This document shows positions 36,980-49,904 of a stretch of 64,000 nucleotides of DNA, piece by piece. Both the position numbers and the translations under genes were made by a program. Source of the stretch: Monarcha castaneiventris obscurior (taxonomy: Eukaryota; Chordata; Aves; Passeriformes; Monarchidae); the NCBI GenBank assembly GCA_026261815.1, contig JAMPIT010000434.1:17419001-17483000 (forward strand), in the 5' to 3' direction. Numbering within the stretch: the stretch's first letter is position 1; the number at the start of each line of letters is the position of its first letter. The notes under the pieces are model-generated. The model was not told the DNA's origin and made no database searches. It was given only the letters and a program-made list of their open reading frames with translations.

Positions 36980-38730
36980 TCACACTGTGTGCTCAGTCTG
37001 CTCTGCAAACAGCATAACATCTCTGGGGAGTCCTGCACCCTGGCAGACAGGGCTGGAAGGCAAACTGAGCATGTCTGCTCCTGTGATATAGCCCAACTTG
37101 CAGGCTTACACTGACAATGTAGAAGCACAATGAAAGGTAAGGATTTACAGGGATATAGGTCACAATTTAGTCTACACAACAGTCTAAAGCACTCTTTCAT
37201 GCTGTGTTCTTTTTGCCTTTAGACTAAAGAACTCTAAAAGCTGTGTAAAGGGTATTTCCCATTGCTGTTCTCTTGTGATTGACAATTGTAGTTTGCATCA
37301 ATGTTGTTTTTTTTTTTTTACTGGATACTGAGAAAGACTGAGAAGCAGAGAAAGCGTACATGTTTTCTACCTGGAATTGAAAAGAAGCCTAATTCCTGAA
37401 CCTCCCTTCAGCTTCTCCTTCTCCCAGTGTCCCATTTATTTTTTTCCCTTCCTGTACAGAGCAGGCTTGGGTACTTTAGACAAATCCAGTTACTGGTTCT
37501 CTCTACCTGGTTCATTCTGTTAGGAGCCTGAAGAAGGTGGGAAGTGGGGAGGTGGTCTCCTCAGAGTGGATATGTGAAGTGGTTATAAAGTGAAGAAGAT
37601 ACAAAATAACTGCTCCTGAAGGTTTGACAAGTGATAGTGCCTCCTGTTGTATTTGTCTCCCATAAGGTTCTTCCTAACATTTTAGGTACTCAAACTATTC
37701 AAACATTTCTGCTTTCTTTTTCTAACTCTGTGTACTGTAATTCTCTCACAAGACAAGAAGTTCTTCAGAATCTGGTCTTCAACTGCTGGTGTTTTTCTTT
37801 GCTTGGGTTATAATCTTGTTTGAGGTGATTGTGGGGCTCAGTATTGCTTGACAATAATTTGGGTGTGGTACACAGTCCACATCAAATTTACCTGTGGCAA
37901 ACACTTGGGTGTTCGTGTCCTTCTGGTTATACTGGATTAAGGCCAAAGAGTAGAAAGACAATACTGCTCACAGCCCAAGAGGGATGTGGCTCTTTTGGGA
38001 GGTTCAAAGGGAGCAATTTGGGCAAGGGAAGCAACATCTTGTTGTCCTCTGTTGGAAATAAACAGAGGAAGAGGTGCCACTGCCTTCTTTTCTTCACACT
38101 TATCCTCACAAAAACACTCAGCAGCTGAATTTTTGATGGAGAGGAGAGAAGATCGATTATTTCTTTCTCAGCCTTTACTGTCAAGCGAAGTGTTCTCTCA
38201 AGTTAGCATTACTTTCCTTTCTGCACCTGGAGGACGTTGCCATCAGCTTTTATATCAGTAAGGCTGCTCTAATTCTTTCCTTCTGATTTTATGAAAACAG
38301 TTATGTGTGATCCCTACGCTGTAACTTGTGCAACTCCAAAGGCAGCAGTATGCGTGAGATTTCCCACAGCCACATGAACAGAACTGTTTCCAGATCCATC
38401 TATTCGTGTAACTCCATATGCCAATCCCAGAGGGACCTCAAGCTTCTGAAATTCTGTATCCTCACATGTAAGAAGAAAGGTGGTCATGAGAATGACAGGT
38501 GCAATTTGAATACGTGGATAAGCAGAACTTCTAAGACTGATAGTGGTAGGGGATAATTTAGAAACTGAATAGATCATTCCTCTCAGAACAGCACTTAGAG
38601 ACTCTCCATGCATGAGTTTCCATACTAGGAACAAAGTCTGTGTAGGCAAAAAAATATTGGTTTATATTTTTACAAATACATTTTTATGACAAATTGGTAG
38701 TTGTGCAGTTCATAATTAGTAAAATTAAAA
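36980..38730. other. Non-coding, nothing specific recognised
   Basis: Unique DNA with an A/T-rich start. A minus-strand 111-codon frame at 38314-38649 reads unusually like protein but has no recognised family, start context or splice sites. Confidence 0.35.
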
Positions 38731-38737
38731 TAGAATC

Positions 38738-38815
38738 AGATTGCCTTTTATCAGATTGGTTTCCTATGCAGGAATAAGATTGCCTTTTATCAGATTGGTT
38801 TCCTATGCAGGAATA
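38738..38815. repeat. Perfect tandem duplication, 2 x 39 bp
   Basis: Two identical adjacent copies (38738-38776 and 38777-38815), each starting AGATTGCCTTTTATC and ending GCAGGAATA. Perfect identity implies a recent event. The 39-bp unit keeps a plus-strand frame open, which explains the repeated 13-residue peptide in the frame at 38741-38929. Confidence 0.97.
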
Positions 38816-38819
38816 AACT

Positions 38820-41800
38820 TTTCTGATTTAATCCTGTGCATACGCAATGGGGACAGTTGCCTGTATATGAACAAGATAGCTAAAATGCCAAAGCTTCTCT
38901 GGGAGAAAAAGGCTCACACTCCATTTTGAAGGATCTTCTGGTTTCAGTGGCAGTGCAGCCAATCAGGTAGTTCATGTGTAGATCCCCAGAGCCTTTCTTT
39001 TCCTTTCAGGTTTGCTATCTAATTGCACCGAGGTAAATACAAACAAACAACCTCATCTGCTGGAGTGGTAATAAGTCAGCAAATTATCATCTTTTACCAT
39101 GGACAGCTCTCATAGGAGCCCTATTCTTTTCATTTATGAATAGGCAGAAAATTATGGGTTTAGAAAAATTATGTCAGCTGTGACAAAGTGAGAGAATCAA
39201 ACACAGATGCTGAAACTCAGTTTCATTATTATTTTTATTGGGCTAAAGAGGCTGCATGTAAATGTTTATATAGTTTTGGGGCAAAATGAGGTTTATACAG
39301 TTTCCTTTTACGCAGAAATAAAAGAGTAAGCTTTTAGTCTCACTAAGTTAACAATAAAGATGAAAAAAAAGCTAAATCTGCAGGGGGCAATACAGTGTGT
39401 GTTTGCTGTTTGCAGATATGTGCATTGAGCTGAACAGGTTTCAGAGGCATAATTCAAACAAAAAAGGGCTACCACAGCTCTGCAGGTTTTGTGGGGTGAT
39501 GCATTCCCTTTACACACTGATTTTTCACAACTGCATTTGAGGGGGAGGAAAATTCACATGGGCAAACCGCACTTTGGAAGGAAAAAAATGAGTGATCCTT
39601 ATAAACTGAAGTTTGTTATATACCGAAAGCAATAGGCACTAGCCCAAGGCAAGCATGAAAAGTTATGAGAGATTCATAAATTCACATTTCTCCTGTGGAC
39701 CAGACTCAAGTGGGGAGTGTAGGTACCACGTTGTGTGGCACATGGCCCCTTCAGCCCCAGCTGGGTCTGCAGTGCAGTAAAGACATGACAGCAGCTGGCA
39801 CAGAGCAGTGCTGGTGATGCCAGAGCTTGGCACAGCCCCTCATCTCCGTGCTCAGCTACAGGCAGGGCTGCAGCTGGTCTGTGGATACTCCCAAACAGCA
39901 GCTCCAACCTGAGCACTGCAAACCCAATCATCAGTTGAACAGCGTTTCCTTCCACTGCTCCATGTTTAATTTGTATTTGATTTATACTGCCTTTAAGGAC
40001 TAATTTCATTGCCAAGGTAGTCTGTCTAAGGAATCTTCTTTCAGAGCAATCAGAAACAGAGACACACAAGGAACCCCCTAGCAGAAAAGCATATATTTAA
40101 CCAGTATGTCTAACCACTGCACCAGTCTTGAAATGGATCACATTTTGATTTCTGAACCGTTTCTGTGTCCAGAAGATGGATGGGGTTTTATTTGGTGTCT
40201 TGGATTTTTTGTTCCTTGGACTCTTATAATCCAGAAGCCATTGGAGTTTACATTTTATTCCAGTAAGCAGAAGGAAGGAAGCGATAACTCTGTGTTTGCC
40301 TTCCATTTCCTTATGGAGGGGGAAGCAGCTGCAGCTCTGGGTACAGTGCTCTAACTGTGCTGCTGCTGATGATTGTATTATGTCTGGATATGCAAGTCTT
40401 GCAAATTTTGTATCTGCAGAGCTTCTGGCAATACTCTAATGACATTTTATGATTTTCTTTTTGCCTCATTGGCCTTATGATATGTATGTTAATAGTGTAA
40501 GAGGATTTTAAAAGGGTACATACTGCTTATTAAATATCTCCAAAGACTAGTAAAAAAACAGTTTGCCTTGGCAATGAAGGTTACTTCTACCAAGATAAAT
40601 TTATTTGCTTTTAAAGCTGACAGAGTGATTTCTTGGTGTCTGATTTATGGTGATGACTTGTACTTTGAGTTGCTCTTTGTCTGTATACCCGTGTGGATTT
40701 TTTTAATAAGAATCTTGAATTTTTGCTGAAATGAAAGAAGAGTTATGTTGAGAAGGGAATTTGTGTGCTCTACTTCTTTGGTGGAAAAAATATCCTGGAC
40801 AAATCTGTTTCCTGTCAAATACCGAGATTTTCCAAGATCCCTCAAAAATTCTGCTCTCCTGAAAATAGAGCAACAGTGAAGAATCTCACATTTAGAAAAT
40901 AGCACAGTAAAAGGAAGTTTCCAGCTGTGACACATGCTAATAATATCTTGTATGGTTTTGAGCAATTCCTCATGAAGTCCTGAATCATGTTATAAAATCA
41001 TCCACTAGGAATAATAGTACTAAAGATCTAAAGAGTTTATGAGCCATCTAAAAATCCATGTCCACTTCTGTACCCAGTTTAACTGAGCCTCAGGGAGTGC
41101 TGGAAGGTTTTAGCTCAGTAGATGACAGGTCCTAGGAAGCTTTCCTAGCACATTTGGAAAAGAAACTATTGGCGAGCAAAAAGCACTGAAGGTCCCAGGT
41201 GGGCCAGAAGTGACTGGAATGGTTCCTACTGGCTCATCTAGTGGAACTAGTTGTTCTCAGGCAGATTTTGCTCTTCCTGCCCTTGGTTTAAATCCAGAAC
41301 TTCACTGAAATGGAAGGAGAGCAGGTGAGATGAAAATGAGGCCTCATGGATTTACCCTGCAACAACTCTCTCTTTTTCTGCCAAGGTTGTAAAGCTCAAG
41401 GCACCCTAACTGCCTGCAGGCTGCAGTTTTGCTGGTGAACTTCCCCGGTGATTGTCTGCAGTGGGAGCTCTTGTTCTTCCCAGAGTCCTTCTGAGCGTTG
41501 CCACATCTGCTGCAGGAACACTTTCCCCAATTGCATTCCTGGTCTTGGCTCACACCATTCAGGTCCTGGCTGTAAGTTCAGTGGAGCTGTGCTCAAGTCT
41601 GTCTTTGTGAGCAAGACCCAGACACTGCCTGTAGCTCCTTTTAGTTCAGCAAACCTCGGAGAGCAGCTGCAGTTAACTGGCACCCAGCTGCTCCTGGAAG
41701 AAGGGAAAGAGTAGCAGAGCAGTTCTAGGCATTCAAAAATAAAATCATCCCAGGAGATACTGCATCTCAAAAACTTCAGAGTAGCCAGCAGCTGGATCCC

Positions 41801-43415
41801 AGACTCTTGAGAAATACCATTTCTGTTGTTCTTGTGTCATTGGGGCAGGACAGGGAAGAATCTATCACTTCATTGAGGCCATTCCTTTATCTGTCATTGT
41901 TTCCATGTCCAGTACTTCTAAATCTGCCTTTTGTTTCCACAGCAGCTCAGATTAGCAGTGTCTTCCTTTACGGAGCTTTTATATTGCAAAAATAATTATC
42001 TGGTTTGCTATTTTTGCTGTAAACATAATGTAAGCAGAAAATGATGGGGTTTGCATGCCTGAAGTGAGACTTAACTTAAAAATGTCATTCAGTTACACAA
42101 CAAAAATCCCAAATTCCATTTTTGCCTGCCCAGCTAGGAAAGTGCTTTTGTTAATTCTAGTAGTTATTACATATTTTATTGGTCTATCAGTTTCATCTAA
42201 TCTGGTCTTTCCTATTTTACTCGATAAGCTCGGTACTGGGTAGAAAAAAGGACATGGTTAAATCTTGTGCTTGAGTGGAAATTTTTTAATGTGTGCATGT
42301 TCTCCCTCCTACCTGATCCCCCGCTTTTCCTTTATCTGAATTGCAGTGTGACTGATGATCTCACTTCTGCCAAAGTCAGGAAAAATGCTACTGTTGGTCT
42401 CCCTATGCACACAGAGTAGGAATGGTCTATGTAATCTCTTTCTTCCACAGTCTCTCTTGTTCTGTTGTATCAAAATCTCCCTTTGGCCACAACCATCAGG
42501 GAAAATAGCACTAGCAGCATTTCTGGATGGGTAATCTGTGGCCACATCAGCTGAATGTGTCCTGATAAGCTTCCCCATGGCCCCAGTGGCTCCTACAACT
42601 CTTTCTTCCTTGTCCTGCTTTCCCTCCCTTTCTCACTGCACAATGGGAGGCTTCAAAGCACTTCAACTGTTCCTTATGTAGATTAAGAATAGGGTCAGGT
42701 GTTTTAAGACCTGTTAGTCCCAGAGCAGGGAGTGCTGTATGGGGGAGAGGAGTTTTCTGGGAGACCTTCAGTGTATTAACTAAGCTGCAGTGTAGAGCCC
42801 AGGCGCTGTACTGGCTGTGAGGGGACACTGCCAGCTCTGCTTTACCTGGGAAAGGCCTCTGCCTGCAGATGAGGAGAGTGATTCTCATTCTCAGCTTCTC
42901 TGACTGCCTGTGCATGCGTTCCCAGACAGGAGCTGAGTGCCATGTGGTGCCTGAAGTGAAGGCTGCACTTTCTCTTTGACTTCAACCAGGCTTCTGTGAT
43001 ACTTCCTTCCCAAGTTTCCATTCCTGACCATACATTTGATCTGCTCTGAACTCACCACTCTGCCATACTGCAGTGTCTCCATTGACTTCACTGAAACTGT
43101 TCCTGACCACCATCACCTGAGGGGAGAGGGCTCAGTGGCACCAAAGTAGCTCAGTAAGGTCATCAGGTTTGCTCCAGGATTCTGAGAACAGGACAACATG
43201 ACCAGAACCCCTTCAGACTGTAAAGATGCTTATCTGCTGCTTTCTATACCTGCCCTGTCAGCAGGCAAGCAGAGACACTGCACTTCTTTCTCATGTGCAG
43301 GCTTGGTCCTGAGTCTAGGTTTTGTGTCTCTCTTTTGCACAATCTCTGAAACATCCAGAGGCGTGGTAAATTACTTTGTCCCTCTTTTACTCCTCATCAT
43401 ATCCTGCAATTTCCT
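38820..43415. other. Non-coding stretch
   Basis: Unique sequence. A minus-strand frame of 131 codons (39674-40069) and one of 124 codons (41396-41770) are the longest. Both overlap other frames in GC-richer patches and have no recognised domain. No other features seen apart from the CTCF-like site at 39377. Confidence 0.4.
39377..39390 (+). promoter_or_regulatory. CTCF-like motif
   Basis: TCTGCAGGGGGCAA matches 11 of 14 positions of the CCASYAGRKGGCRS core, with the central GCAGGGGGC block intact. Single motif matches of this quality occur by chance, so binding is only possible. Confidence 0.2.
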
Positions 43416-43419
43416 GTTC

Positions 43420-43499
43420 TTTTCTGATCTGTATTGCTGTAATTTTTTTCTGATCTGCATTGCTGTCATCTTTTTTGTCTGATCTGTGTTGCTGTCACC
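43420..43499. repeat. Three-copy T-rich tandem repeat
   Basis: The block TCTGATCTG followed by TATTGCTGT, CATTGCTGT and TGTTGCTGT occurs at 43425, 43451 and 43480 (periods 26 and 29), with T-rich linkers. It is a diverging minisatellite-like repeat. Confidence 0.85.
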
Positions 43500-43983
43500 T
43501 TCTCTCCTTCTGTTCTGGATAATCTGATAGAGAATGTGGTTTTTCATTCTTACATTTTTATGTAGCAGCTCCAGCTAGTGTGCAATAGAGGACTTGTGTA
43601 TCAAAAATAGACAGGCAGGAATATGAGCAATAAGTAGCAATGCTCATTAATGCTATGTGTTTTTCTACCATGAGAATTCTCTATCTCCTAATTAGTTTTC
43701 CTTCTTCAAAGTCAATTACTTTAATGTGGTAACAGGAATTTATGATGGTGCTGCCAAACCATGTGTCTCAATCTCCATGGATTCCCAGCATGACTTTTTC
43801 TTGTGCACTAAACAGCAACAGATGTGTGACACTGAAAACATTATTCATACCTTTTCCACTTTTCTGTATCTGTGGGCCAGGATCAGTTTAAAAAAAAAAA
43901 CATGGGCTACCAATAACAGTACATTAACTTGTCCTTTCTTGGTCCTGCAAAGATTCCTGTGTGTTCTGGGGTTCAGATGCAAA

Positions 43984-44007
43984 CATCTGAACTTGCATCT
44001 GAACTTG
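43984..44007. repeat. 12-bp direct duplication
   Basis: CATCTGAACTTG occurs twice in tandem, with a further CAGATGCAAA inverted partial match just before it (CAGATG against CATCTG). Confidence 0.8.
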
Positions 44008-44009
44008 CC

Positions 44010-46030
44010 TGGACTGAGCACAGAGATAAGAAAAACATGGGAGTAAATCATGCAGGCCTGGAACCTTAAGCCTGAGCAGAACACAAGGATACAGCAATTG
44101 TAGCACAGTCTAATCTGGGCAGTGTTCCTGAGTACAGGATGCTTTATAGGAAATTATGGCACATCCATGCTGCTCCTTGTAGCTCCAAATTATCTGGAGG
44201 CATTTCTGTAGTGACAAATACTTTTCCTAATCTTCTTCCAGCCTGGGTTCTAATGATTGGGATCTGAGATTGAGCGTGAGGTTTTGAACAGACGTAGCAC
44301 TTACTCTGCAGATTGCTAGACCTGTGATACTGATAGATGTTATTATTTGGCTGTGCTGCACTGTCAGCACTTCCCATACCACAGATTTTTGTATTGTGAC
44401 CAAGATGTGCAGTGCCAGCTGAAACTGCTGGCAGCTGAATGGGACACATTTGTGATTTTTGGCACTTGTTCATGATGATTTGGGGTGGGTTTGAGCATTC
44501 CAGCTGACCTTCTCAGTAAAATATTCAGCTGGGACGTAATTTGCAATTTTAAACTTGACATTCAACATTTTTTCTTTTTTTTAATGAAATAGTGACTACT
44601 CAGAAAGCTCAGAGCTGGTGTCTGAAGTTATCTGGGATGTCTAGAAGAGAGCACTGAATGTGATGACTTGCAGGATTTGTGACAAGGACTGTGCTTGAGT
44701 AACCTTGTCAACCACAGAGTGCATTATTTATTTTTGCATACCTTCTTGGGTTATGTCTTAGCACATATACTGTATTTATATAGCAACTTCTCCCAGAAAA
44801 AGTTTGGAAGAGCAAACCTTAGTTCTGGAATAATCATTCAAACTTCAATTGTGTTTTCTATTTATACACCTGCTGCAGATATTTTATCTGAAAATGCCCG
44901 AAGCGTGTTCTTAGCAGCATTGACGGTGCTGTCCTTTCAGACCTTTGCTGATGTTCATTATCTTTATTGATAGTGCTGCATCAGGGCATAAGCTACATTT
45001 TATGGTTGGATGGAAGATTGTTATCTGGGCATTTATCATTTCACACAAATCTTCTCTCTCTGTAATCAGTGAAGTGAATGTAGCTTTTACAGGCATTGCT
45101 TTGTCTTAGCACCTCTGCTCCTTTTTAGCATTTCAAATAACAGCTGTCCCAATTCTGCTCTATTTTGGGCCAGTGGAGGGTCATGATACATTAATTGGAA
45201 GCTGGTCTGACCAAAAAGAAGTGTAAGAATTAGGTTTGTTTTGAGCTCTGTCCATCTAACCCTTCCCTCAGCTGTGGCAGTATCTAGGCTTTAGCATGGG
45301 TTTATCTTTGAAAAAAAAAATAGAAACAACAGAGTGTGTTTTATCATATAATCATTTTAGAGGATCCTAGCACTGAAGAGGACAGTAGATTGTTTTGAAG
45401 ATTAGTCAGAGGATGAATATTAAGCTAATGGAAAACTAGGATGAATATTGGGGGAAAAGAATAATCTTGCTACTGCAGTCCAATGGGACAGAGAGGAAAT
45501 GGAAGGACTATTGATTGGCTTATTTTAAAAGAGTTAAGAAATATATTACATCAATAAGAGTCTTTCCTTGGTTAAATCACCCTGACATTTGCCTACTCAG
45601 ACTGAAGTAATATGTAAATGTAGCATTTTTCCCACCTATGTTAGGACCCGGTACAAATGTCCACCCACTTTTGAAAAAGTACTGAAATCTGGATGCATGC
45701 TTAGAACAAAACATCTGTGTAGAAGTTATGTTGAATTGGGGTCTAAACATTTAGGTGATCCATGAGCAATTGTAAATGTTGCCTTGCAGAGCATCCTTGC
45801 ACTCAGGTGCTTTGCATTGCCAAGCACCAGCTCTGCTCGCTGGGGCTTTGCAGTATTTCTGAGCTGCTCTCCTGTCTGTGTGGATTGGAGTGTCAGGACT
45901 CAGGTAGTTCATGTCCAGCCAGATGTTCACCTCACACAAATGAGATCTGCTGTGCTCAGATGTCATCATCAACTGCAGAATAGACACTAAAATGGTCACA
46001 CTTCAGTGAGGGCAGGATGAAAACAATCAA
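44010..46030. other. Non-coding, nothing specific recognised
   Basis: Unique sequence with an A/T-rich part near 45300. Frames on opposite strands at 44144-44561 and 45751-45999 have no recognised product. Confidence 0.4.
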
Positions 46031-46039
46031 ATGCAAAAG

Positions 46040-46380
46040 TAGTTGGCTCGCATGTTGCTGGGCTTTATTGCCTATAATACAGTATTTATTTAAATAACAG
46101 TCTTTATTTCCTTATGTTGTTTTGAAAAGCTGTAGGAGCTGAGTTAAATCTGTCCAATTTTCTTTGTGATTTCATCTTCAGAGGAAGCTTATTATAATGT
46201 CATTCTGAAAGATCATCAGTGGGTCTCCACTGCATTGCACTGAAGTTGTTTTTACATTGTAATCTTATATAATAATGGGATTGTAATGACTTTGCTAATA
46301 GACATCCAGGATGCAAATTGTCTGTTTCTCAAATTTATAATATTTTTTGTAGAAGGAGCAGCATAATGGAATCATCAAGA
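46040..46380. promoter_or_regulatory. Candidate conserved non-coding element
   Basis: AT-rich unique sequence with TATTTAAATAAC, GCTTATTATAATGTC, TATAATAATGGGATTGTAATG and GCTAATAGAC words, no repeat and no long frame. The texture is enhancer-like; conservation untested. Confidence 0.2.
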
Positions 46381-46755
46381 GGGTTTTGAAAAGTTCCTTC
46401 CCTGTTTTTCTAAAAGTCTGTGTACTTGTACTTACAACATGAGATCACTGAGACAGTATTAGGAAACGAGATTTAGTGTCACTTTACAAAAGCTGTGTGT
46501 TTGATAGGCAGTGTAATTTGTGGAACAGTGGTCTCATCCTAAATGGAAATCCAAATGGAATTATGGGCACTCTTGAACTTTCAAAATTGTATACTTAATG
46601 ATGATGGAGATTCATTTTATTGTCTGTGCTTTGTGGCTGAAGCTGCAGGGTTGGAAGCAAGCATTAACATTTGATGAAAGAGATTTTCCCGTGGGGAAGG
46701 TCTATATCTGATACTGACCAATCATCCAGATTTGGCCCTAGGTTTTTTTTTTTAG

Positions 46756-46782
46756 GGCAAGTACAAGGCTGATGGGTTGGAG
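46756..46782 (+). other. Micro-exon-like segment, 27 bp
   Basis: A T12 tract and TTTAG end at 46755, then 27 open bases (GKYKADGLE), then GAG followed by GTAAGTAG. Both splice signals are strong and the length is a multiple of three, as in neural micro-exons. No flanking exons are known here, and a poly-T followed by AG near a GTAAGT is expected a few times by chance in a window this size. Confidence 0.12.
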
Positions 46783-46799
46783 GTAAGTAGACACAGAGT

Positions 46800-47910
46800 T
46801 GTTAGAAAAATAACAGTGGTTCGAGACCACTAGAAATGACTTGTGCAAGTGTGGTAGCATATGGGGTTTAGAATATCTGTGTTGGATGTGCCTGTCATAA
46901 GGGTAACTAAAGATTATGTTTTTCTGGCATATATAGGGGCCAGCTACTCCTATATACTGTGAGGTTGGTAATCCTCTAGTCTAGTTTATGCTTCCTCTAA
47001 TTCATCATTTCTGTAAGGAACTCTCACTCATATCACACTTAATGTGATTAAAGAATCATGTGACTTCAATGTGTTAAAATCGTGTTAAGCAATTCTTTAC
47101 CATAAACTTAAACAGAAATTCCCTGTAGCCATTTCTATGTGAAAGTTAAGCATTCGTTCTCCTTGGAAGTCTAGTGCTAACTGCTGCAAAGTTTGGGGGC
47201 TTTTCCCTCTCTTCTGCTTCTGCTTAGCAGCTTTGGCTCCCAGTGGCTGAGAAGAGCAGTTGCTGATGCTCTCTGTCTTTGTAAGGCTATTCAGGTGGAA
47301 AAGAAATTGTTCTTTCTTTAGTTCCAGTGTCATTTGACTTTCCCACAGTTACAAGGATTTCCAGATTTGTTTCTTCTGCTTCTCCCTGTGCCAAGGACTA
47401 CAGAGGTGATATTTTTATCTTGGCTCAAATCTTTCTATTTATTGTGTGCTTAAAACTTGTAAGAGAGTTGCTAGTACTTCCTTCTGTCTCCAGTGATATT
47501 GGCCCATTGCCTGAGGTGTGCTGAAGCCTGCCTAGTAAATATCCTAAACTTTGCTCGTTAAATGCACACTCCTTAGGCTGGCAGCTCTTCGAGATCTAGA
47601 GCCACTCTCTGGACACAGCTACAAAACTGTGGCTGCAGGGAGGAAGAAAAAGCAGTAACACAGTATGAGTGAGGCAGAGCCTTTCAATGTCTTTGTTTCT
47701 AGAGTTACCAGGAAAGCTTGATCATTAAATGAACAAATTGTTTTAAAAGGAGAGCTGGCTGGGAATGTTTTGAAGAAAACTTTCTCAATGCAAAATATTA
47801 CAGCTGCACCTGACTAGAAACATGTCAGTTTGGTCAAAATCTGTCAGGAAATTTCTAAGGCACAAGACAGAAATTATTGTAAAAGCAAGCAATAATTAAA
47901 ATTTAATTTT
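46800..47910. other. Non-coding, nothing specific recognised
   Basis: Unique sequence; a minus-strand frame at 47097-47333 is short and unrecognised. Confidence 0.4.
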
Positions 47911-47919
47911 CAGTCATGA

Positions 47920-48171
47920 AAATATAGCATGCTCAACGAGAACTCAGGACATTCTCCTCAGTCCTTTAGATAAGTAGAGGCTTGAATAATACCTGTAGCT
48001 AATATTTCTGAGGTGCGTTTTATTAATAAACTAGCAAGCGAACAAACAAAAAACCCACAAAAAATCCAAACCACATCCACCTGTGCACTGTGCCTTCCTG
48101 GCTGCATTCTGTGCTTGTTTTAAGCCTGACTTAGGAAAGAACAAATATAGCATGCTCAGCAAGAACTCAGG
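47920..48171. repeat. Dispersed 29-bp direct repeat pair
   Basis: Copy one (47920-47948) and copy two (48143-48171) share AAATATAGCATGCTCA, then ACG or GCA, then AGAACTCAGG: 27 of 29 bases. They are 223 bp apart and the flanks do not match. This is far beyond chance, so the core was duplicated or preserved. It holds GCATGC and a TGCTCAGCA partial dyad resembling a MAF/AP-1-type element in copy two. Confidence 0.8.
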
Positions 48172-48212
48172 CTGTTTTGCCTGTGACCTCTACTTCCACT
48201 TGTAGATGCAAT

Positions 48213-48228
48213 AATTGTAATTACAATT
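48213..48228. promoter_or_regulatory. 16-bp palindrome with TAATTA core
   Basis: AATTGTAATTACAATT is a perfect palindrome. TAATTA is a typical paired-class homeodomain dimer core. It lies 42 bp after the second copy of the 29-bp repeat. Binding is an inference. Confidence 0.35.
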
Positions 48229-48239
48229 GCTGCTAAATT

Positions 48240-49895
48240 GCAGTGGCTCTGGCAGTGCTGGGGTCTATAGTATATTTGTGCTTGTGGCTTGACCTTTCTA
48301 CAAAGGGCTGAACCTGAAAACCATCACCATCACAATCCATCCTGTATTAACCTCCCAATAAACTCGAGAGAAGCTGTTTTGTCAGCTGGAGTTTATGCCT
48401 GCAGCACTCGATACTGAGCTATTTAACTGCTTGCAAATGTCAGCAGTTCCAGCTTATCTATTACAATGCTTCACTGAATTCAAACTACTGTCATGAAGTA
48501 TGAAAATACGGATTTCTTTCGATGTGAAGTAAACCATCTGTGCATTGTTCAACTTCTCACTCTTTACAATGCTTTAATAGTGTCACAGATGAGTCATAAA
48601 AGTGTGTTGGTTCATGCACTCAGATTCTATAATGTAATAGTATTCATGGTTTTCTTAACACTCCTGCAGCCTAAAAATGGAGCTGCATGAATTTCAGTCA
48701 GCTGTCAGTCAAGCAAATACTCCCATGCTGATGAAATTATAAACTCAAGTAAGATATCAAAACATGAAATGCTATTTTAAAAAAGTTTGCTGAGTTCATT
48801 TCTTGCACGGTGCTAGAGGGGCTGAGTGAGTGTCCGTGCATTAGATCCCTTGGAGATGGCAGATGCAGCTGTGTTTATACTGCAGCCTGCTCTGCTGCCT
48901 GTTCCACGGACCTGCAGGAGAACATGGATGTGCCTGAGTAAGACAGGGAAAGAGAGGGCCCCCCTCAGGGGAGCCACATTTAAATGTTGAATGGTGGGAG
49001 ACAGAGTGAGCAGCCAGGAGAAACAGCACTGAATGGGACAGCTTTTGGGAGCAACTTCTAAGGAATCAAAGAGGCAGCAGAAACCACTGAGAAGGAAAGT
49101 TTCGGTGTGGGTACAGCCAAAGCCTCCTGGTCCAGTTCAGTTCTCTCCCAGATTTGGGAATGGTGTGTCCTGGATGCCAAAACAGTCCAATCCTATAGGC
49201 TCATCCCAAGGTTGGCTTTCAGTTCTCTCCTGTGGGTCATGGTAGGACTGTGGTCTGGCAGCACAGAGCTCCTGAGGTACTTGGCAGCTTGGGAAGTGAG
49301 CTGGGAAACCTGCCCTGTGCCATGGCCTGCAGGATCAACGTGTCCACGAAAGCAACGCTGGCCTGGCAGCAAGGGAGGCTGCTGTGCCCAGCTCAGAAAC
49401 TTCTGTGTGCTCTTCCATCTGTAAAAATTAACAGCGTGCTGATTTATGGCAGTCCTGTGAGAGCAGGCAGGTGCATGTAAAGAGCTGTGAATAAGCATAA
49501 AGATGAGGAGTATTGTCACTGCTGTTCCCTGAAGAAATGAAGTGGAATGAAAGTGCAGTGTGAATCTTGCTGGATATGACATGATGCTCATTCACCACAT
49601 TGCAGAGGCAGCTCAATTTGAGCCTTACGTGGTAGGGTGTTTTTGCATTCATATTGTACTTTTATCACAAGTATTTCATGCAATGAGATTCATTTCTCTC
49701 TTTCAATTACGTTAGTATTTTGCTCTTGCTCATTCTGTTTAATCTCCCCCCACCTTATGCCATGCAAAATATAAATACATTACTATTTTCTACAGCATAG
49801 GGTCATAGTTGAAATTTTTGCATGGGGAGCAAGGTGGTAAATTTTTGGATCCAAGCCAATAAAGCTTTTCATGTTCATGGTTTAAATTTAAAAAG
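48240..49895. other. Non-coding, nothing specific recognised
   Basis: Unique DNA with a GC-richer patch at 48830-49420 where frames up to 132 codons overlap on both strands. None has a recognised domain. Confidence 0.4.
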
Positions 49896-49904
49896 CTGTG
49901 TATG

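Noticed and set aside
38314..38649. Minus-strand 111-codon frame that reads like a protein
   Set aside because: No family recognised, no splice sites or start context, and similar frames appear by chance.
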